DNA of 58,666 nt from Bacteroidales bacterium (GTDB taxonomy: Bacteria > Bacteroidota > Bacteroidia > Bacteroidales > UBA7960), in assembly GCA_003557765.1 (NCBI GenBank), contig PWNO01000079.1, positions 1 through 58,666 on the forward strand, in the 5' to 3' direction. The notes under the pieces were generated by a model. That model was not told where the DNA came from and ran no database searches. It saw nothing but the letters and a program-made list of their open reading frames with translations. Shown piece after piece: positions 8,955 through 17,503 of this stretch; within the stretch, counting starts at the first letter, position 1, and each line of letters begins with the position of its first letter. The translations under genes and the position numbers were made by a program.

Positions 8955-10139
8955 TCAAAAAGCGTAGGCCAAAGCCGCATAGAATGCGGCGGCCTTTTCC
9001 AGGTGTTCCACAGGGGTTTTCTCATTGGGCGCATGTGCAAGCACTTCATTGCCCGGGCCAAAGCCAATGACCGGGATATCATACAGGCCATTGATAGCCA
9101 CCCCATTTGTGGAAAACGTCCATTTATCCACAACCGGTTGTTTGCCAAACAAGCCGGAAAACACCTTTACCCCAGTCTGAATGATCTCGTGGTTCTCGGG
9201 GATCTGCCAGGTGGGATAATATTTTTCCATTCCATAAGTGAGCCCGGTAAAGGACTTTTCCTGATAATGCAAAACCTCTGCCCTGGCCTTCATTCCATTG
9301 ATCAGTTCCTGGATTTCAGCTACCGCACTCTCCTTTGTTTCACCCCAGGTGAGCCTGCGGTCCAGGTGGATTCTTGCATAATCCGCCACGGCACATAATG
9401 AAGGGCTTTTCGATATAAATTCCGATATGGTGATGGTGCCTTTACCCAAAAAGGTGTCATGATGCAATCTTTCGTTCAGTTTTTCAATTTCCAGTGCAAC
9501 TTTTGAAGCCAAATAGATGGCGTTTTGGCCGCGTTCAGGTGCAGATCCATGACAGGATAAACCGTAGAAGCTCACTTGCATTTCCATGCGCCCGCGATGG
9601 CCGCGATAAATATTCAGGTTGGTAGGTTCCGTTACCACCACCGCATCCGGCCTTATCCCTTCCTCTTCCACTAAAAACTTCCAACAAAGCCCGTCGCAAT
9701 CTTCTTCGATGACACTGCCAATAAAATAAAGGGTCAGGTCCCTGTCAAAAGCAAGCTCCCTGAGAATGCGACCAGCCGTCACAAAAGCCGCAGCGCCACC
9801 CTTCTGATCCACGGTGCCGCGACCAAGCACAAAGCCATCCCGGACATCGCCACACAGGGGATCAAAGTCCCAGTCCTCCGGGTTACCCAAATCCACAGTA
9901 TCCATATGCGCATCAAATGCCAGGATGCGGCTGCCCTGTCCTATCCTTCCAATCACATTACCCAGGGGGTCCATACGTACTTCATCAAATCCTGCCTTCT
10001 GCATCTGACGGATCAGTTCCTGCTGCACTTGTTCTTCATCAAGACTAAGGGATTTACAACGCACCAGGCGGGAAAGATTGTCAGTCGTATAATCGCTATA
10101 TTGGCGAACCAATTGATTAATTGCAGAAAATTGCTCCAT
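8955..10139 (-). CDS. ygeY: YgeY-type M20 family amidohydrolase
   Basis: Zinc-dependent M20 peptidase/amidohydrolase of the YgeY selenium-metabolism-linked subgroup (394 residues). Metal-site motifs include FDAHMDTVDLG, GRGTVDQKGG and the general-base stretch SVIEEDCDGLCW. The stretch RGHRGRMEMQVS, the later SCHGSAPERG and KWTFSTNGV are typical of this subgroup. The dimerisation domain lies in the middle, as in other M20 enzymes. It is the first gene of a minus-strand run that continues into ygeW after 116 nt. The substrate is probably a carbamoylated amino acid such as a ureido compound, inferred from the partnership with ygeW. A weak TATCTTTA element lies upstream at 10165-10172. Confidence 0.88.
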   Translation of the reverse strand: MEQFSAINQLVRQYSDYTTDNLSRLVRCKSLSLDEEQVQQELIRQMQKAGFDEVRMDPLGNVIGRIGQGSRILAFDAHMDTVDLGNPEDWDFDPLCGDVRDGFVLGRGTVDQKGGAAAFVTAGRILRELAFDRDLTLYFIGSVIEEDCDGLCWKFLVEEEGIRPDAVVVTEPTNLNIYRGHRGRMEMQVSFYGLSCHGSAPERGQNAIYLASKVALEIEKLNERLHHDTFLGKGTITISEFISKSPSLCAVADYARIHLDRRLTWGETKESAVAEIQELINGMKARAEVLHYQEKSFTGLTYGMEKYYPTWQIPENHEIIQTGVKVFSGLFGKQPVVDKWTFSTNGVAINGLYDIPVIGFGPGNEVLAHAPNEKTPVEHLEKAAAFYAALAYAF

Positions 10140-10178
10140 AAAAAGTCCTTTTTTTGATTTGCCATAAAGATAGTTTTT

Positions 10179-10208
10179 TTTGTGAAACTGAAGGAATGCC
10201 TAACTTTA
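10179..10208 (+). promoter_or_regulatory. Candidate promoter upstream of the xdhC-type gene
   Basis: TTTG at 10179-10182 is followed after 18 nt by TAACTTTA at 10201-10208. This differs from TAnnTTTG only in the last base. It would give a leader of about 185 nt before the ATG at 10399. The leader contains a 23-codon open frame (10212-10283) of unknown meaning. Confidence 0.35.
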
Positions 10209-10398
10209 CGCATGTTTACACATGGAAAAATCTTTGGAAACGGACTGGGTATGGCTGACCTGATTGCTTCAGGAGCTTTGTGAAAACTTCTTGCATAGGG
10301 GGCAGGAGCGCAATACAGTGCAATGGCTTCCTTCAATCGAAATTCAGACCACACAGAACACGCAAAAGTTATGGTATCATAAATCAATTAGTGGATCC

Positions 10399-11370
10399 AT
10401 GCATAATCAATTTTGGCAATTTATCCAAGACAAACTGCACCGGCAGGAACCGGTCATGTTGATAGTGGTTACCGGGGTACGCGGCAGCAGCCCTGGCAAG
10501 AAGGGGTTTAAGATGGCAGTAGGCAACAATGGCGAGAGATATGGAACCATTGGTGGGGGAACAATGGAGTTTTCATTAGAGAAGCAGGCCATAAAAAACC
10601 TGTTAACCAGTACACCGAAGGTCTTCACCAAACACCTGGTTCACTCGAACGATGCCGGTGAGCAGGCATCAGGGCTAATTTGCGCCGGGGAACAGCATCA
10701 TGCCTTCATTAAGTTAAGTCAGGATGACGCACCAATCATCGCGGAGATCACATCCACGCTTGCTGACGGACAATCAGGTTGTCTGACCATCCGTTCAACA
10801 GGTTTGCAGTTTACTCCTGTGTTAAAAGGTAAGCAAAAGGATGATCGGGACAAACAGCATACCGGTGAATGGATTTACGAGGAGATGCTGCATCCACAGC
10901 CTGTGTTATATATCTTCGGTGGCGGCCATGTGAGCATCCCTGTCACCAAAGTAGCAAAAGTGCTGGGGTTTCGGGTGGAGGTATATGACAACCGCGAAAA
11001 GCTTCCCACTATGGAACATAACGATGATGCTGACCATAAGCAAATCATCTCCTATCGGGATGCTTCAGCGCAGGTGAAGGCGCCGGGCAATACCTTTGTC
11101 TGCATCATGACGGTTTCGCACGCCTCTGACCAACTCATACTGGAACAGATGCTGCCGCTGCCATTAAAGTACCTTGGCATGATCGGCAGTCGGAAAAAAG
11201 TAGATGCCATATTTGAAAACCTTCGCGTCAAAGGCTTTGATGATGAGGTGCTTGCAAGAGTTGATGCCCCCATGGGAATTGCCATAAACAGTGAGACTTC
11301 TGCTGAAATAGCCATCAGCATCATGGCTGAGATCATCAGGAGAAAAAACAAGCATGCATTAAGGAGTTAG
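10399..11370 (+). CDS. XdhC/CoxF-family molybdenum hydroxylase maturation protein
   Basis: XdhC-type accessory protein (323 residues from the ATG at 10399). Family members bind molybdenum cofactor and help insert the sulfurated form into xanthine dehydrogenase-type hydroxylases. The N-terminal XdhC/CoxI domain shows VVTGVRGSSPGKKG and the glycine-rich YGTIGGGTMEF. The C-terminal Rossmann domain begins with IFGGGHVSIPV (about residues 172-182) and ends with the GMIGSRKK and SAEIAISIMAEI segments. I chose this ATG because residues encoded before it show no family similarity. It is divergent from ygeY. No hydroxylase subunit is encoded in the window, so its client must be elsewhere. Its stop overlaps the atpG stop in convergent orientation. 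Confidence 0.85.
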   Translation: MHNQFWQFIQDKLHRQEPVMLIVVTGVRGSSPGKKGFKMAVGNNGERYGTIGGGTMEFSLEKQAIKNLLTSTPKVFTKHLVHSNDAGEQASGLICAGEQHHAFIKLSQDDAPIIAEITSTLADGQSGCLTIRSTGLQFTPVLKGKQKDDRDKQHTGEWIYEEMLHPQPVLYIFGGGHVSIPVTKVAKVLGFRVEVYDNREKLPTMEHNDDADHKQIISYRDASAQVKAPGNTFVCIMTVSHASDQLILEQMLPLPLKYLGMIGSRKKVDAIFENLRVKGFDDEVLARVDAPMGIAINSETSAEIAISIMAEIIRRKNKHALRS

Positions 11371-12260
11371 CCCATCCCTAACTGCGTACCACCCATGATA
11401 TCCATAAGCTCCCGGGTGATATCAGCCTGCCTGGCTTTGTTATAGGACACTGATAATTTTCTGAGCAACTTGTCTGCATTATCTGTAGCCTGATGCATGG
11501 CTGTCAGCCTGCTGCCGTGCTCGGATGCAGCAGCGTCAAGCAAAATTCTGTAACAATGATAATGAAGATACTTGGATGTCACGTAATGCCACACCTCTTC
11601 AGGTGAAGGCTCTAAAATTAAGGGCTCAGGCTCGTCTGCATCCCATTGTTTCTTTAAAGGCATGACAGGCATTTCTTCTAAATCAAGCGGCAGTAGCTTT
11701 TCGACACGCAATTTTTGCACAGCGGCATTAAGGAATTGGTGATAAATCATCACCACACCCGCTACATGGTATTTCAGATAGAGCTCCCTCACATGATCTG
11801 CAAAAACCGAGGCCTTCTCTGCATTCAATTTTTCAAGACTTTTTTCATCAGCCATCAGGATGGGATATTTCATTTTCTTAAAATAATCAAATGGTTTTTT
11901 CCCGACAGTCATTAACTTTACCCGATAGCCTGTTCTTTCAAGCTCTTGAATTTCCTTTAGTGCATGTTTGATGACCATGGCGTTATACACGCCACACATC
12001 CCCCGGTTGGAGCCAATGCAAATGATAAGCATGTCATTGCTGGCCGGGGGCTTCATCAGGTGCTGATATGATTCGCCAGGCATGACTTGCATGATGTCAT
12101 ACAGAATCCTTGTCAGTTTTTTTTCATAGAGGCGCAGGTGCGAAATCTGATTTTGTGCCTGCCTGAGTCTGGAAGCAGCAACCATCTTCATGGCACCAGT
12201 AATTTTTTTGGTGGATTTCACAGATGCTATTCTTGATCTGACTTCTTTCAGGCCTGGCAT
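11367..12260 (-). CDS. atpG: ATP synthase F1 gamma subunit
   Basis: Central-shaft subunit of F1Fo-ATP synthase, 297 residues. The N-terminal helix (LKEVRSRIASVKSTKKITGAMKMVA begins at residue 4) and the C-terminal helix ending in TRELMDIMGGTQ are the two long helices that form the rotating coiled coil. The GSNRGMCGVYN motif marks the Rossmann-like middle. It is the last gene of the atp operon here, 54 nt after atpA; beta and epsilon genes do not follow. The stop codon shares bases with the xdhC-type stop on the other strand (11367-11370), so transcription of the two is convergent with no spacer. Confidence 0.96.
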   Translation of the reverse strand: MPGLKEVRSRIASVKSTKKITGAMKMVAASRLRQAQNQISHLRLYEKKLTRILYDIMQVMPGESYQHLMKPPASNDMLIICIGSNRGMCGVYNAMVIKHALKEIQELERTGYRVKLMTVGKKPFDYFKKMKYPILMADEKSLEKLNAEKASVFADHVRELYLKYHVAGVVMIYHQFLNAAVQKLRVEKLLPLDLEEMPVMPLKKQWDADEPEPLILEPSPEEVWHYVTSKYLHYHCYRILLDAAASEHGSRLTAMHQATDNADKLLRKLSVSYNKARQADITRELMDIMGGTQLGMG

Positions 12261-12314
12261 GTTGTTCTTTTCTTTATCGGTATTCGCAGGTTTTGCCCCG
12301 CTCTATGCTCAGGG

Positions 12315-13898
12315 TTATCCGACCATCTCTGCCAGGATAACCTTTGCTGCATCCTTTATGGTATCGAGTATTTCGGAGGTGATCACATCATTTCTGAGGT
12401 GCTCCAACACATCCGGATGCTTTTCGCGCATATACCCGAGAATCTCTTTTTCAAACACTTTGATTTTTGAGACCGGAAGCTGCATGAGCATGCCTTCTGA
12501 TCCACAATAGAGTACGACCACCTGTTCTTCAACCGGCATGGGATCATACTGATGCTGTTTCAGCAGCTCCATATTTCGAACGCCTTTATCCAGCACATAG
12601 CGGGTGTCCGGGTCCAGGTCGGAGCCAAAGCGAGAAAAAGCTTCCAATTCGCGGTATTGTGCCTGGTCTATCTTAAGCGTTCCAGCCACACGTTTCATCA
12701 CTTTCATTTGTGCGTTTCCTCCTACCCTGCTGACAGACACTCCGACATTGATGGCAGGCCTCACCCCGGCATGAAAAAGGGCTGTTTCGAGGAAGATCTG
12801 ACCGTCAGTAATGGATATGACGTTTGTGGGGATATAGGCCGATACATCCCCTTCGAGTGTTTCCACCATGGGGATGGCTGTAAGCGAACCTCCGCCCCGA
12901 ACAATATCCTGAATCGATTCGGGGATGTCATTCATTTCTTTTGCGATATCATCAGAGGCAATGATTTTTGCAGCCCTTTCCAGGAGTCTGGAGTGCAGAT
13001 AAAACACATCACCCGGGAAGGCCTCTCTTCCTGGTGGCCTGCGAAGCAACAGGGACACTTCCCTGTAGGACACCGCCTGTTTTGAAAGGTCATCGAAAAA
13101 CACCACAGCATGGCGCCCGGTGTCCCTGAAAAACTCTCCGATGGCCATTCCCGTGAAAGGCGCAAAAAATTGCATGGATGCAGGTGCGCTGGCAGGCGCA
13201 GCTACCACCACAGTGTATGGCATAGCCCCGTGTTGTTCAAGCTTTTCTGCCACCCCCGCAACAGTGGATCCTTTTTGACCGATAGCCACATACACGCAAT
13301 AAACAGGTTCACCTTTCTCGTAATGTCGCCGTTGATTAATGATGGTGTCTACCGCCATACTGGTTTTACCGGTTTGCCGGTCGCCTATGATCAACTCCCG
13401 TTGTCCGTGTCCAATCGGAATCATGGCATCTATGGCTTTGATGCCGGTTTGCAATGGTTCATTCACTGGCTGACGATAGATGACACCGGGAGCCTTTCGC
13501 TCAAGAGGCATATCATATAAAGGACCTTCTACTTTTCCCTTCTCGTCTAAGGGTTGTCCAAGCGTATTGACCACACGCCCAAGCAAACCCTCACCCACAC
13601 CCACAGAAACAATCTGACCTGTACGCTTTACAATGTCTCCTTCCCTCAGGCCGCGGCAGTCGCCCAAAAGCACCACACCAGCATTGTCTTCTTCCAGGTT
13701 TAGCACCACGCCTTTAAGCCCATTATCATTGCATAGGACCATCTCACCAGCCCAGGCGTTACTTAACCCATATATCCGGGCTATTCCATCACCAACCTGA
13801 AGTACGGTGCCAGTCTCCTCTAATTCAGCTGATGGCTGAAAACCAGCCATCTCTTGTCTCAATATGGCAGAAATCTCAGAAGGTTTCAGGTCCGACAT
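12315..13898 (-). CDS. atpA: ATP synthase F1 alpha subunit
   Basis: Non-catalytic nucleotide-binding subunit of the F1 head, 527 residues. The P-loop GDRQTGKT is at residues 172-179. The alpha-specific signature region is visible in [14 protein letters not shown] and the catalytic arginine region around it (SVSRVGG). N-terminal beta-barrel and C-terminal helical domains are present, so the protein is full length. It follows atpH by 2 nt and precedes atpG by 54 nt. No regulatory site is evident inside this part of the operon. Confidence 0.97.
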   Translation of the reverse strand: MSDLKPSEISAILRQEMAGFQPSAELEETGTVLQVGDGIARIYGLSNAWAGEMVLCNDNGLKGVVLNLEEDNAGVVLLGDCRGLREGDIVKRTGQIVSVGVGEGLLGRVVNTLGQPLDEKGKVEGPLYDMPLERKAPGVIYRQPVNEPLQTGIKAIDAMIPIGHGQRELIIGDRQTGKTSMAVDTIINQRRHYEKGEPVYCVYVAIGQKGSTVAGVAEKLEQHGAMPYTVVVAAPASAPASMQFFAPFTGMAIGEFFRDTGRHAVVFFDDLSKQAVSYREVSLLLRRPPGREAFPGDVFYLHSRLLERAAKIIASDDIAKEMNDIPESIQDIVRGGGSLTAIPMVETLEGDVSAYIPTNVISITDGQIFLETALFHAGVRPAINVGVSVSRVGGNAQMKVMKRVAGTLKIDQAQYRELEAFSRFGSDLDPDTRYVLDKGVRNMELLKQHQYDPMPVEEQVVVLYCGSEGMLMQLPVSKIKVFEKEILGYMREKHPDVLEHLRNDVITSEILDTIKDAAKVILAEMVG

Positions 13899-13900
13899 GA

Positions 13901-14443
13901 CTAATGGTTCAAATGTTTTTTCAGCTTGACAAGTCTGTCATAAACGCTGGCATTGTATTGTTTTTCCCCAATTCTTATGATAAAGCCTCCCATGATAGCA
14001 GGATTGACACTTTCATCAAACTCAATTTCATGATCGGTAAGGCGCCTGGCTGCATCAATGGCCTGCCTCCTTAGTGTGTCATCCATGGGAACGGCCGTTA
14101 TCACTTCAACTCGTGATATGCCAAGATACTCTTTATACACCTCCTGGTAAACAGCAGCAATGCCCTCAAGCATGAAACCCCGCTGCTTGCGCAGGATGAT
14201 CTGTATGTATTTTAATATCAGGGGATGTACACGGGTTTCGAACAACCTGCTGATGATCCGGTTCTTTTTAGATAATCGTGTTACCGGACTCTTCAGTATG
14301 GCTGCCAGTTCCTTATTCCCGGCAAAAGCCCTGTGCACTGCCTTCATGTCAGCATAGGATCTTTCAAGGATATTGTTTTCACGGGCAAGAGCAAGTAATG
14401 CTTTCGCGTAACGCTTATGCAGAATATGATTATGCTGCAGCAT
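13901..14443 (-). CDS. atpH: ATP synthase F1 delta subunit (OSCP)
   Basis: Peripheral-stalk subunit linking F1 alpha to the b subunits, 180 residues. The helical N-terminal domain starts with [14 protein letters not shown]. The C-terminal signature region [21 protein letters not shown] is typical for delta/OSCP. It lies 17 nt downstream of atpF and 2 nt upstream of atpA, as expected for the order F-H-A. Sequence divergence of delta subunits is high, so position and the C-terminal motif carry most of the weight. Confidence 0.94.
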   Translation of the reverse strand: MLQHNHILHKRYAKALLALARENNILERSYADMKAVHRAFAGNKELAAILKSPVTRLSKKNRIISRLFETRVHPLILKYIQIILRKQRGFMLEGIAAVYQEVYKEYLGISRVEVITAVPMDDTLRRQAIDAARRLTDHEIEFDESVNPAIMGGFIIRIGEKQYNASVYDRLVKLKKHLNH

Positions 14444-14460
14444 GGCATTTACTTTCGGGT

Positions 14461-14955
14461 TCAGTTGACCTCTATTTCATCAAGCAATTTACTGACATAT
14501 AGGGTGTTTCTTTTACGATCGCTAAGTTCTTCCTTCAGCACTTTTTCCGCTATATCCATAGAGAGTGTGGAAATCTGTGACTTAATCTGTCTGAATGCTT
14601 CGGCTTTATATTGTTCCATCAACTCGGCTGTTTTTTGACCTATCTCACGGGCTTCATCCTGTGCTTTTTCCCTGGCTTCTGAGATGATTGACCCTGCCTG
14701 GGAGTGCGCTTTAGCAATAATCTCCTCATAAGCTTTGTCAGCCTCTGCAATTTTTTTGCTTTTCATGGTTTCAAGCTGCGACATCTCATAACTAATCCTT
14801 TTTGCATCACTGAGTGATTTTTCCAGTTGTTGTTCCCGTGCATACATCACCTGCAATATTGGCTTCCAGGCATATTTTTTCAGGATGAATAACACAATCC
14901 CAAAAGCGACTGTCATCCAGAAAATAAGTCCCAAACCAGGCATCAATAGTTCCAT
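14461..14955 (-). CDS. atpF: ATP synthase Fo b subunit
   Basis: Peripheral-stalk subunit with one N-terminal transmembrane helix (LIFWMTVAFGIVLFILKKYAW) followed by about 120 residues of charged coiled coil. I place the start at the ATG of MELLMPGLGL (164 residues). The longer frame adds eight residues that put an odd hydrophobic stretch ahead of the usual polar N-terminus. The gene is separated from atpE by 119 nt, an unusually long gap for this operon, and is 17 nt from atpH. Confidence 0.93.
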   Translation of the reverse strand: MELLMPGLGLIFWMTVAFGIVLFILKKYAWKPILQVMYAREQQLEKSLSDAKRISYEMSQLETMKSKKIAEADKAYEEIIAKAHSQAGSIISEAREKAQDEAREIGQKTAELMEQYKAEAFRQIKSQISTLSMDIAEKVLKEELSDRKRNTLYVSKLLDEIEVN

Positions 14956-15041
14956 AAGCAAGTATTTAAAACATAACATGAAAGGATTACAGCGCCTCTT
15001 AGTACTAAAGTCATAGCACTTCGCAAATGCACGATCATCAA

Positions 15042-15051
15042 TGACCGGTCA
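15042..15051. repeat. 10-bp perfect palindrome between atpE and atpF
   Basis: TGACCGGTCA lies in the 119-nt gap between atpE and atpF. This is the longest gap inside the atpB-E-F-H-A-G block. A processing or attenuation site here could help set c-subunit abundance, but that is inference; a 10-bp palindrome can arise by chance. Confidence 0.35.
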
Positions 15052-15074
15052 ATGTCATCACAAGTCATTGTCTG

Positions 15075-15335
15075 CTACACGAACAGGGTAAGCAGCACAA
15101 TCACAAGGGCAAAAAAGGTGATACCCTCAATAAGTGCTGCTGCCACTACCATAGATGAGCGCAGATCATTACCAGCCTCAGGTTGACGCGCAATGTTGTC
15201 GATGGCACTTTTGGCGATGGCGGCAATACCGTATGCAGCTCCAAAAACAGCAATTACTCCGGTTAATGCCGCACCCAGTTTCATCCACTCATGAGCAATG
15301 TCCACATTGTTAAGCAAAATAAATAGATAGTTCAT
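15075..15335 (-). CDS. atpE: ATP synthase Fo c subunit
   Basis: Ring-forming proteolipid of Fo, 86 residues in two helices joined by the polar loop RQPEA (50-54). The ion-carrying carboxylate is E70 in AALIEGITFF. The first helix lacks the glutamine and the second lacks the Glu-Ser/Thr pair of sodium-binding rings, so proton coupling is likely. The first helix has the glycine-rich pattern GAALTGVIAVFGAAYG. It is 24 nt downstream of atpB. Confidence 0.95.
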   Translation of the reverse strand: MNYLFILLNNVDIAHEWMKLGAALTGVIAVFGAAYGIAAIAKSAIDNIARQPEAGNDLRSSMVVAAALIEGITFFALVIVLLTLFV

Positions 15336-15359
15336 GGTTTTCGGTTTTAGTGATTACCC

Positions 15360-16490
15360 TTAATGGTTTTCTTTCGGGACAGCCATCCCAAAAAAGAACG
15401 CACTAAAAAGCGTAAAAATGTATGCTTGCAAAAAAGAAACAAGAATCTTAAGAAAATTGAGGAAAACAAGAAACAAAACAGCCAAAGGGGATATGGAATA
15501 GCCCATAAAGATGCTTACTGATCCAAGCACAAAAATCAAGGTTGTAAGGCTGAGGATAACCATATGCCCGGCAGTCATGTTGGCAAAAAGCCTGATCATT
15601 AAGGTAAATGGTTTGATAAAAGCGCCAACGATCTCAATGACAGGCATCACAGGAATCGGGAATTTAAGGAAAGCAGGCACACCAGGCATATTGAACATGT
15701 GCTTCCAGTAGCTTTTGTTGGCATACCAATGTGTGGTAAAAAATGTAAACATGGCCAGCACAAAAGTGACACTGATATTTCCAGTGACATTTACACCACC
15801 CGGGAAAAAGGGCACCAGTCCCAGCAGGTTATTAATAAAAATAAAAAAGAAAACAGTAAGGAGATAAGGCATGAAACGGTGATACCGATCAGGTCCTATT
15901 GCCAGAATGGCAATATGGTCTCTTACAAACATAATGATTGGTTCAAAAAAAAGTGGCAGCCCTCTGGGTGTATAATAGGTTTCTGCTTTCCGGTATTTTG
16001 CGCCAACCCATAAAAAAAGAAGGCAAATCAGCAGAGAGGCAATAAAAACAGCCAATACTGTTTTAGTGATGGACAGATCAACAATAAATGATGCATGTGG
16101 GTCAGGTGTTGACCCATCTTCAAGCACCCTGATGATTCTTCCTTTATTCTGGCCTTCCTGCGCAATGGCAAAGTTTTTATACGCCTTGGTGCCATGAGCC
16201 AGTTTTCTGCTTGAAAAGAAATAAAAACCATTTTCGTAAAACAGAATAACCGGCAGGTAAATGGATACATTCCGATCACCTATATCAAAGAGGTGCCATT
16301 CATAACTGTCAAGCACATGGTCAACGATGATTTTTCGCGCATCAAATTCATGTTTCTCAGCATTCCCCGCGGATACCCCCGTTTCAGCACCATATATTGC
16401 TGTATGGGTAAACAACAACATTACAAGCAAACATATCCGGCAAACATGCCATGCCAATATGCTATCCCTATGCAGGTTTTCAGACATCAT
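15360..16490 (-). CDS. atpB: ATP synthase Fo a subunit, long Bacteroidetes form
   Basis: Stator channel subunit of Fo, 376 residues. The essential arginine is R300 in TLMIRLFANMTAGH. The conserved NNLLGLVPFFPGG helix and the C-terminal LKILVSFLQAYIFTLFSAFF helix are also present. The N-terminal extension is about 140 residues: a signal-peptide-like helix (ICLLVMLLFTHTAIYG) and then a soluble, presumably periplasmic segment. This long form is common in Bacteroidetes. Two adjacent ATG codons (16490 and 16487) are equally possible starts. It lies 24 nt upstream of atpE. Confidence 0.95.
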   Translation of the reverse strand: MMSENLHRDSILAWHVCRICLLVMLLFTHTAIYGAETGVSAGNAEKHEFDARKIIVDHVLDSYEWHLFDIGDRNVSIYLPVILFYENGFYFFSSRKLAHGTKAYKNFAIAQEGQNKGRIIRVLEDGSTPDPHASFIVDLSITKTVLAVFIASLLICLLFLWVGAKYRKAETYYTPRGLPLFFEPIIMFVRDHIAILAIGPDRYHRFMPYLLTVFFFIFINNLLGLVPFFPGGVNVTGNISVTFVLAMFTFFTTHWYANKSYWKHMFNMPGVPAFLKFPIPVMPVIEIVGAFIKPFTLMIRLFANMTAGHMVILSLTTLIFVLGSVSIFMGYSISPLAVLFLVFLNFLKILVSFLQAYIFTLFSAFFFGMAVPKENH

Positions 16491-16554
16491 GAACCTGTTT
16501 TTTTGAAATTAGCCTTCCATAACAAATCATCAATTTGCGAAATGCTTTATCGCC

Positions 16555-16947
16555 TTATGAATTGCGTTGGTTTTTCAAATTATGATACAGATGGAACACC
16601 TCAAAAAGAGAATAAATAAAATAAAACGCAAAGAAGGTTATGATAAAGGCGATGGCATCATCAGGAAAACCAAAAGAATAAAGCAATAATGCAGCTACGT
16701 AAACCATAAAGCGCACAATCGTAACCGAAATGTAGCTATGCGCAAAAGCATGACTGGATTTAGCCTGCTGCCGGTTTAATATCAGCCTGGTTATCAATGT
16801 TACAAAAAAGAAAAAGGGAATGAATAAAAAAAATACTTCAGGCACAAAATGATCTGGCAACAAAACAATCAAGACACCATACACTACAATAAGAACGATG
16901 GATAAAATGACAAGATTTCTAACAAAGGGGCTCAGTCTTTTGTACAT
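16555..16947 (-). CDS. Small four-helix membrane protein in the AtpI position
   Basis: A 130-residue protein with four predicted transmembrane helices: around residues 12-30, 36-57, 70-92 and 97-117. It is located directly upstream of atpB (64 nt) and downstream of bactofilin (67 nt). The position and topology suggest an AtpI/UncI-like ATP synthase assembly factor, which helps c-ring formation in other bacteria. I see no strong sequence signature, and many Bacteroidetes have an unnamed membrane protein here. A separate short AtpZ gene, often present at this place, is absent. Confidence 0.6.
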   Translation of the reverse strand: MYKRLSPFVRNLVILSIVLIVVYGVLIVLLPDHFVPEVFFLFIPFFFFVTLITRLILNRQQAKSSHAFAHSYISVTIVRFMVYVAALLLYSFGFPDDAIAFIITFFAFYFIYSLFEVFHLYHNLKNQRNS

Positions 16948-17014
16948 GATTATTACGTACTATTCACAGTATTCGGGCACAATCACTGTAAGCGGCTGAC
17001 AGAAACCCTGGAAT

Positions 17015-17410
17015 TCAGCCTACTTTGTCTTTTCCTTTTTTTTGATCCTGAGCAGTGGTGGTGGCTATATCCTGATCCATTGAACAAGTACCCGAAAACT
17101 TTGCACCCGGTTCTATGGATAATTTATTGGTAATAATGTCACCCTGGAAAACCGCTGATTCCTTAAGGGAAAGCAATTCCGACACATCTGCCTTTCCTTC
17201 GGCCTTGCCTGAAAAGTCGGCATTGGCACAGTGCAAATCTCCTTCAATCTCCCCGGTTTCACCAAGAACAATCTTTCCTGTAGTGCGTATTGAACCAATG
17301 ATTTTCCCATCCACACGGATATCTCCCTTTGATTCGATCTCACCTTTAATGGTAGTTCCTGAACCTACAAGATTGATTGCGGTATGATCTGTTTCTTTCT
17401 GTTTGACCAT
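17015..17410 (-). CDS. Bactofilin family cytoskeletal protein
   Basis: A polymer-forming bactofilin of 131 residues. The core (about 15-110) is a right-handed beta-helix built of short repeating strands with alternating hydrophobics: TTIKGEIESKGDIRVDGKIIGSI, then KIVLGETGEIEGDLHC, then ESAVFQGDIITNKLSIEPG. Flexible polar tails lie at both ends and the C-terminus is lysine-rich. Bactofilins form filaments at the inner face of the membrane and often work with M23 peptidases in cell-shape control. One such peptidase is encoded 3 kb away across porW. It is the first gene of the atp transcription unit on this strand. Confidence 0.9.
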   Translation of the reverse strand: MVKQKETDHTAINLVGSGTTIKGEIESKGDIRVDGKIIGSIRTTGKIVLGETGEIEGDLHCANADFSGKAEGKADVSELLSLKESAVFQGDIITNKLSIEPGAKFSGTCSMDQDIATTTAQDQKKGKDKVG

Positions 17411-17472
17411 GATATCATTTCATTTTTAAGGATTAATCGCTTTGCTTGCAAGGTTTCGATTTAAGCAATAAG

Positions 17473-17480
17473 CAAAAGTA
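17473..17480 (-). promoter_or_regulatory. Candidate -7 element for bactofilin-atp operon (TACTTTTG)
   Basis: TACTTTTG on the minus strand fits TAnnTTTG exactly. It lies 63 nt upstream of the bactofilin ATG in the gap after porW. No clear -33 TTG is placed at the normal distance. If used, it would start transcription of bactofilin, the small membrane protein and atpBEFHAG independently of porW. Confidence 0.5.
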
Positions 17481-17503
17481 AGAAAAAGTTCAGATTAAGG
17501 TTA

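Noticed and set aside
8955..9148. Frameshifted C-terminus of YgeY
   Set aside because: An alternative frame continues past the stop, but the annotated C-terminus (FYAALAYAF) already ends where YgeY proteins normally end.
10212..10283. 23-codon frame in the xdhC-type leader
   Set aside because: Its ATG would lie at or before the predicted transcription start, it has no ribosome binding site, and it is too short to judge.
15075..15335. Sodium-type c-ring
   Set aside because: The glutamine in helix 1 and the Glu-Ser/Thr pair in helix 2 that define sodium binding are missing.
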